Below are positions 63,323 to 64,000 of a DNA stretch of 64,000 bases, piece by piece. Below the pieces are notes generated by a model. It ran no database searches. It had not been told where the DNA came from and was given only the letters and a program-made list of their open reading frames with translations. Each line of letters begins with the position of its first letter. The first letter of the stretch is position 1. The translations under genes were made by a program, and so were the position numbers. Source of the stretch: CAZUHB01 sp964620445 (GTDB lineage Bacteria > Planctomycetota > B15-G4 > CAYZWU01); assembly GCA_964620445.1 (NCBI GenBank), contig CAZUHB010000009.1, forward strand, positions 62,001-126,000. Direction: 5' to 3'.

Positions 63323-64000
63323 TCGAACCTCCCCGCGTCACACTCGGCGCGGAATTCGGCGATGAGCAGATCGACCACCTTCCCATAACTCCGGACGCCC
63401 TCCGCCTCTCCCTGCGCTTTCAGGTAGACATCGTTCACGCCGGCCGAGATCTCCCTCAAAGGAGAATCGTGGATACGCCAGAACGCGCGGGCCGCCTTCC
63501 AGTCCCGCTTGATGCCGTCGCAGCAGCTCCCGTAGAGATCGACGTAGGCGCGGACCTTTTCGTTGCACAGCGAATCCATGGCGTAGGAGAGCGCCTTGAG
63601 CGTGCCGGCGTACTGGAAGTCCACGTCGGGGTGCATCCTGCACGCCAGGTATCCGATGAAATTCGCCTCGTCCTCGAAGGCGAAACCGATCCCGTGAGCC
63701 AGCTCGTGGCAGGCGGTGAAGGCGAGCTCGTAGGCTGGAACGTCCATGTCCACGTTCGGCTCCCCCGTGAAGGGAGAGTAGATCCCGCTGATCCCGAGAT
63801 AGGACAGAAGCGGCGACAGAACCACACCCTTCGGTTGCCCCGGCGCGCATCGGTCGAGTCCGTCGTAGAACCGGGCGGCGCGCGCGTATCCCTTCCCGGC
63901 TCTGGCCAGGGCGTCGCTGCGCGTTCCCGACAGGCGCATCACACCCTCGGCGTCCTCGTCGACCATTGCGCGAAGATTGTTCGCCTCGACGACCAGCTTC
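63319..64000 (-). CDS. DUF3810-like zinc metallopeptidase, 5' end outside the window
   Basis: The open frame runs past the window edge without a start, so at least 227 C-terminal residues are seen. The segment FTACHELAHGIGFAFEDEANFIGYLAC holds an HExxH zinc site with a following Glu, as in DUF3810 proteins, whose missing N-terminal part usually has membrane helices. ISGIYSPFTGEPNVD before it also fits. It is translationally coupled to the lipase. Confidence 0.7.
   Translation of the reverse strand, partial: KLVVEANNLRAMVDEDAEGVMRLSGTRSDALARAGKGYARAARFYDGLDRCAPGQPKGVVLSPLLSYLGISGIYSPFTGEPNVDMDVPAYELAFTACHELAHGIGFAFEDEANFIGYLACRMHPDVDFQYAGTLKALSYAMDSLCNEKVRAYVDLYGSCCDGIKRDWKAARAFWRIHDSPLREISAGVNDVYLKAQGEAEGVRSYGKVVDLLIAEFRAECDAGRFE

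Overview
The window is high-GC DNA from a Gram-negative bacterium. Signs of this are many signal peptides and lipoboxes, type IV pilus/type II secretion parts and sigma70-like promoters. The taxon cannot be fixed from the sequence. A tungsten-enzyme operon of the class II benzoyl-CoA reductase (Bam) type and three in-frame UGA codons at redox-cysteine positions point to a strict anaerobe that makes selenoproteins, for example Desulfobacterota or an uncultured phylum. Two runs of exactly 100 N show that this is a scaffolded draft assembly.

Layout. 1-3.9 kb: pilus/secretion assembly genes (PilN-, PilO- and PilP-like) and two GspG-like pseudopilins on either side of a TIGR01777 epimerase gene. 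4-12.3 kb: a YgeW-like carbamoyltransferase, two overlapping secreted-protein genes (one with carboxypeptidase-regulatory repeats and a gap), a PanE-like reductase and a GH78-like glycosidase. 12.4-18.3 kb: a tungsten block with tungstate importer tupABC, moeA and a MoeA-periplasmic-binding-protein fusion. 18.5-22 kb: two exported phage-tail-tube (gp19)-like proteins followed by a PhoPQ-related protein. 22-30.6 kb: a secreted beta-propeller/thioredoxin protein with UGA in place of the first Cys of CxxC, then a sulfatase (with gap), a DPP-IV-type peptidase and a BNR-repeat protein.

30.9-42.3 kb, minus strand: tetR-bamBCDEFGHI. It encodes a tungsten active-site subunit, ferredoxin-like, HdrD-like, HdrA-like (Sec), MvhD-like (Sec) and NuoEFG-like subunits. 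Most junctions overlap by 1-4 bases, and the promoter carries a palindromic TetR operator. TupABC and the MoeA proteins could supply the tungsten cofactor for BamB.

42.4-53.4 kb, plus strand: a complete tryptophan operon (trpEGDCFBA) runs into aroF, aroA and a fused aroK-aroB. It is preceded by a sigma70 promoter, a 36-codon leader peptide with four clustered Trp codons and a strong intrinsic terminator, which is a textbook attenuator. 53.4-57.5 kb: three small lipoproteins, then chorismate mutase-prephenate dehydrogenase and chorismate synthase on the minus strand. 57.7-59.6 kb: a zinc alcohol dehydrogenase and an enoyl-CoA hydratase, ending at a perfect 128-bp palindrome. 59.7-64 kb, minus strand: a metallopeptidase, a homocysteine methyltransferase, a class 3 lipase and a DUF3810-like metallopeptidase that runs off the window.

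The most notable points are the undescribed propeller-redoxin selenoprotein candidate, the Sec- and W-containing Bam operon, the trp-aro attenuator, the exported tail-tube pair and the long palindrome. No rRNA, tRNA, CRISPR array or insertion sequence was seen.
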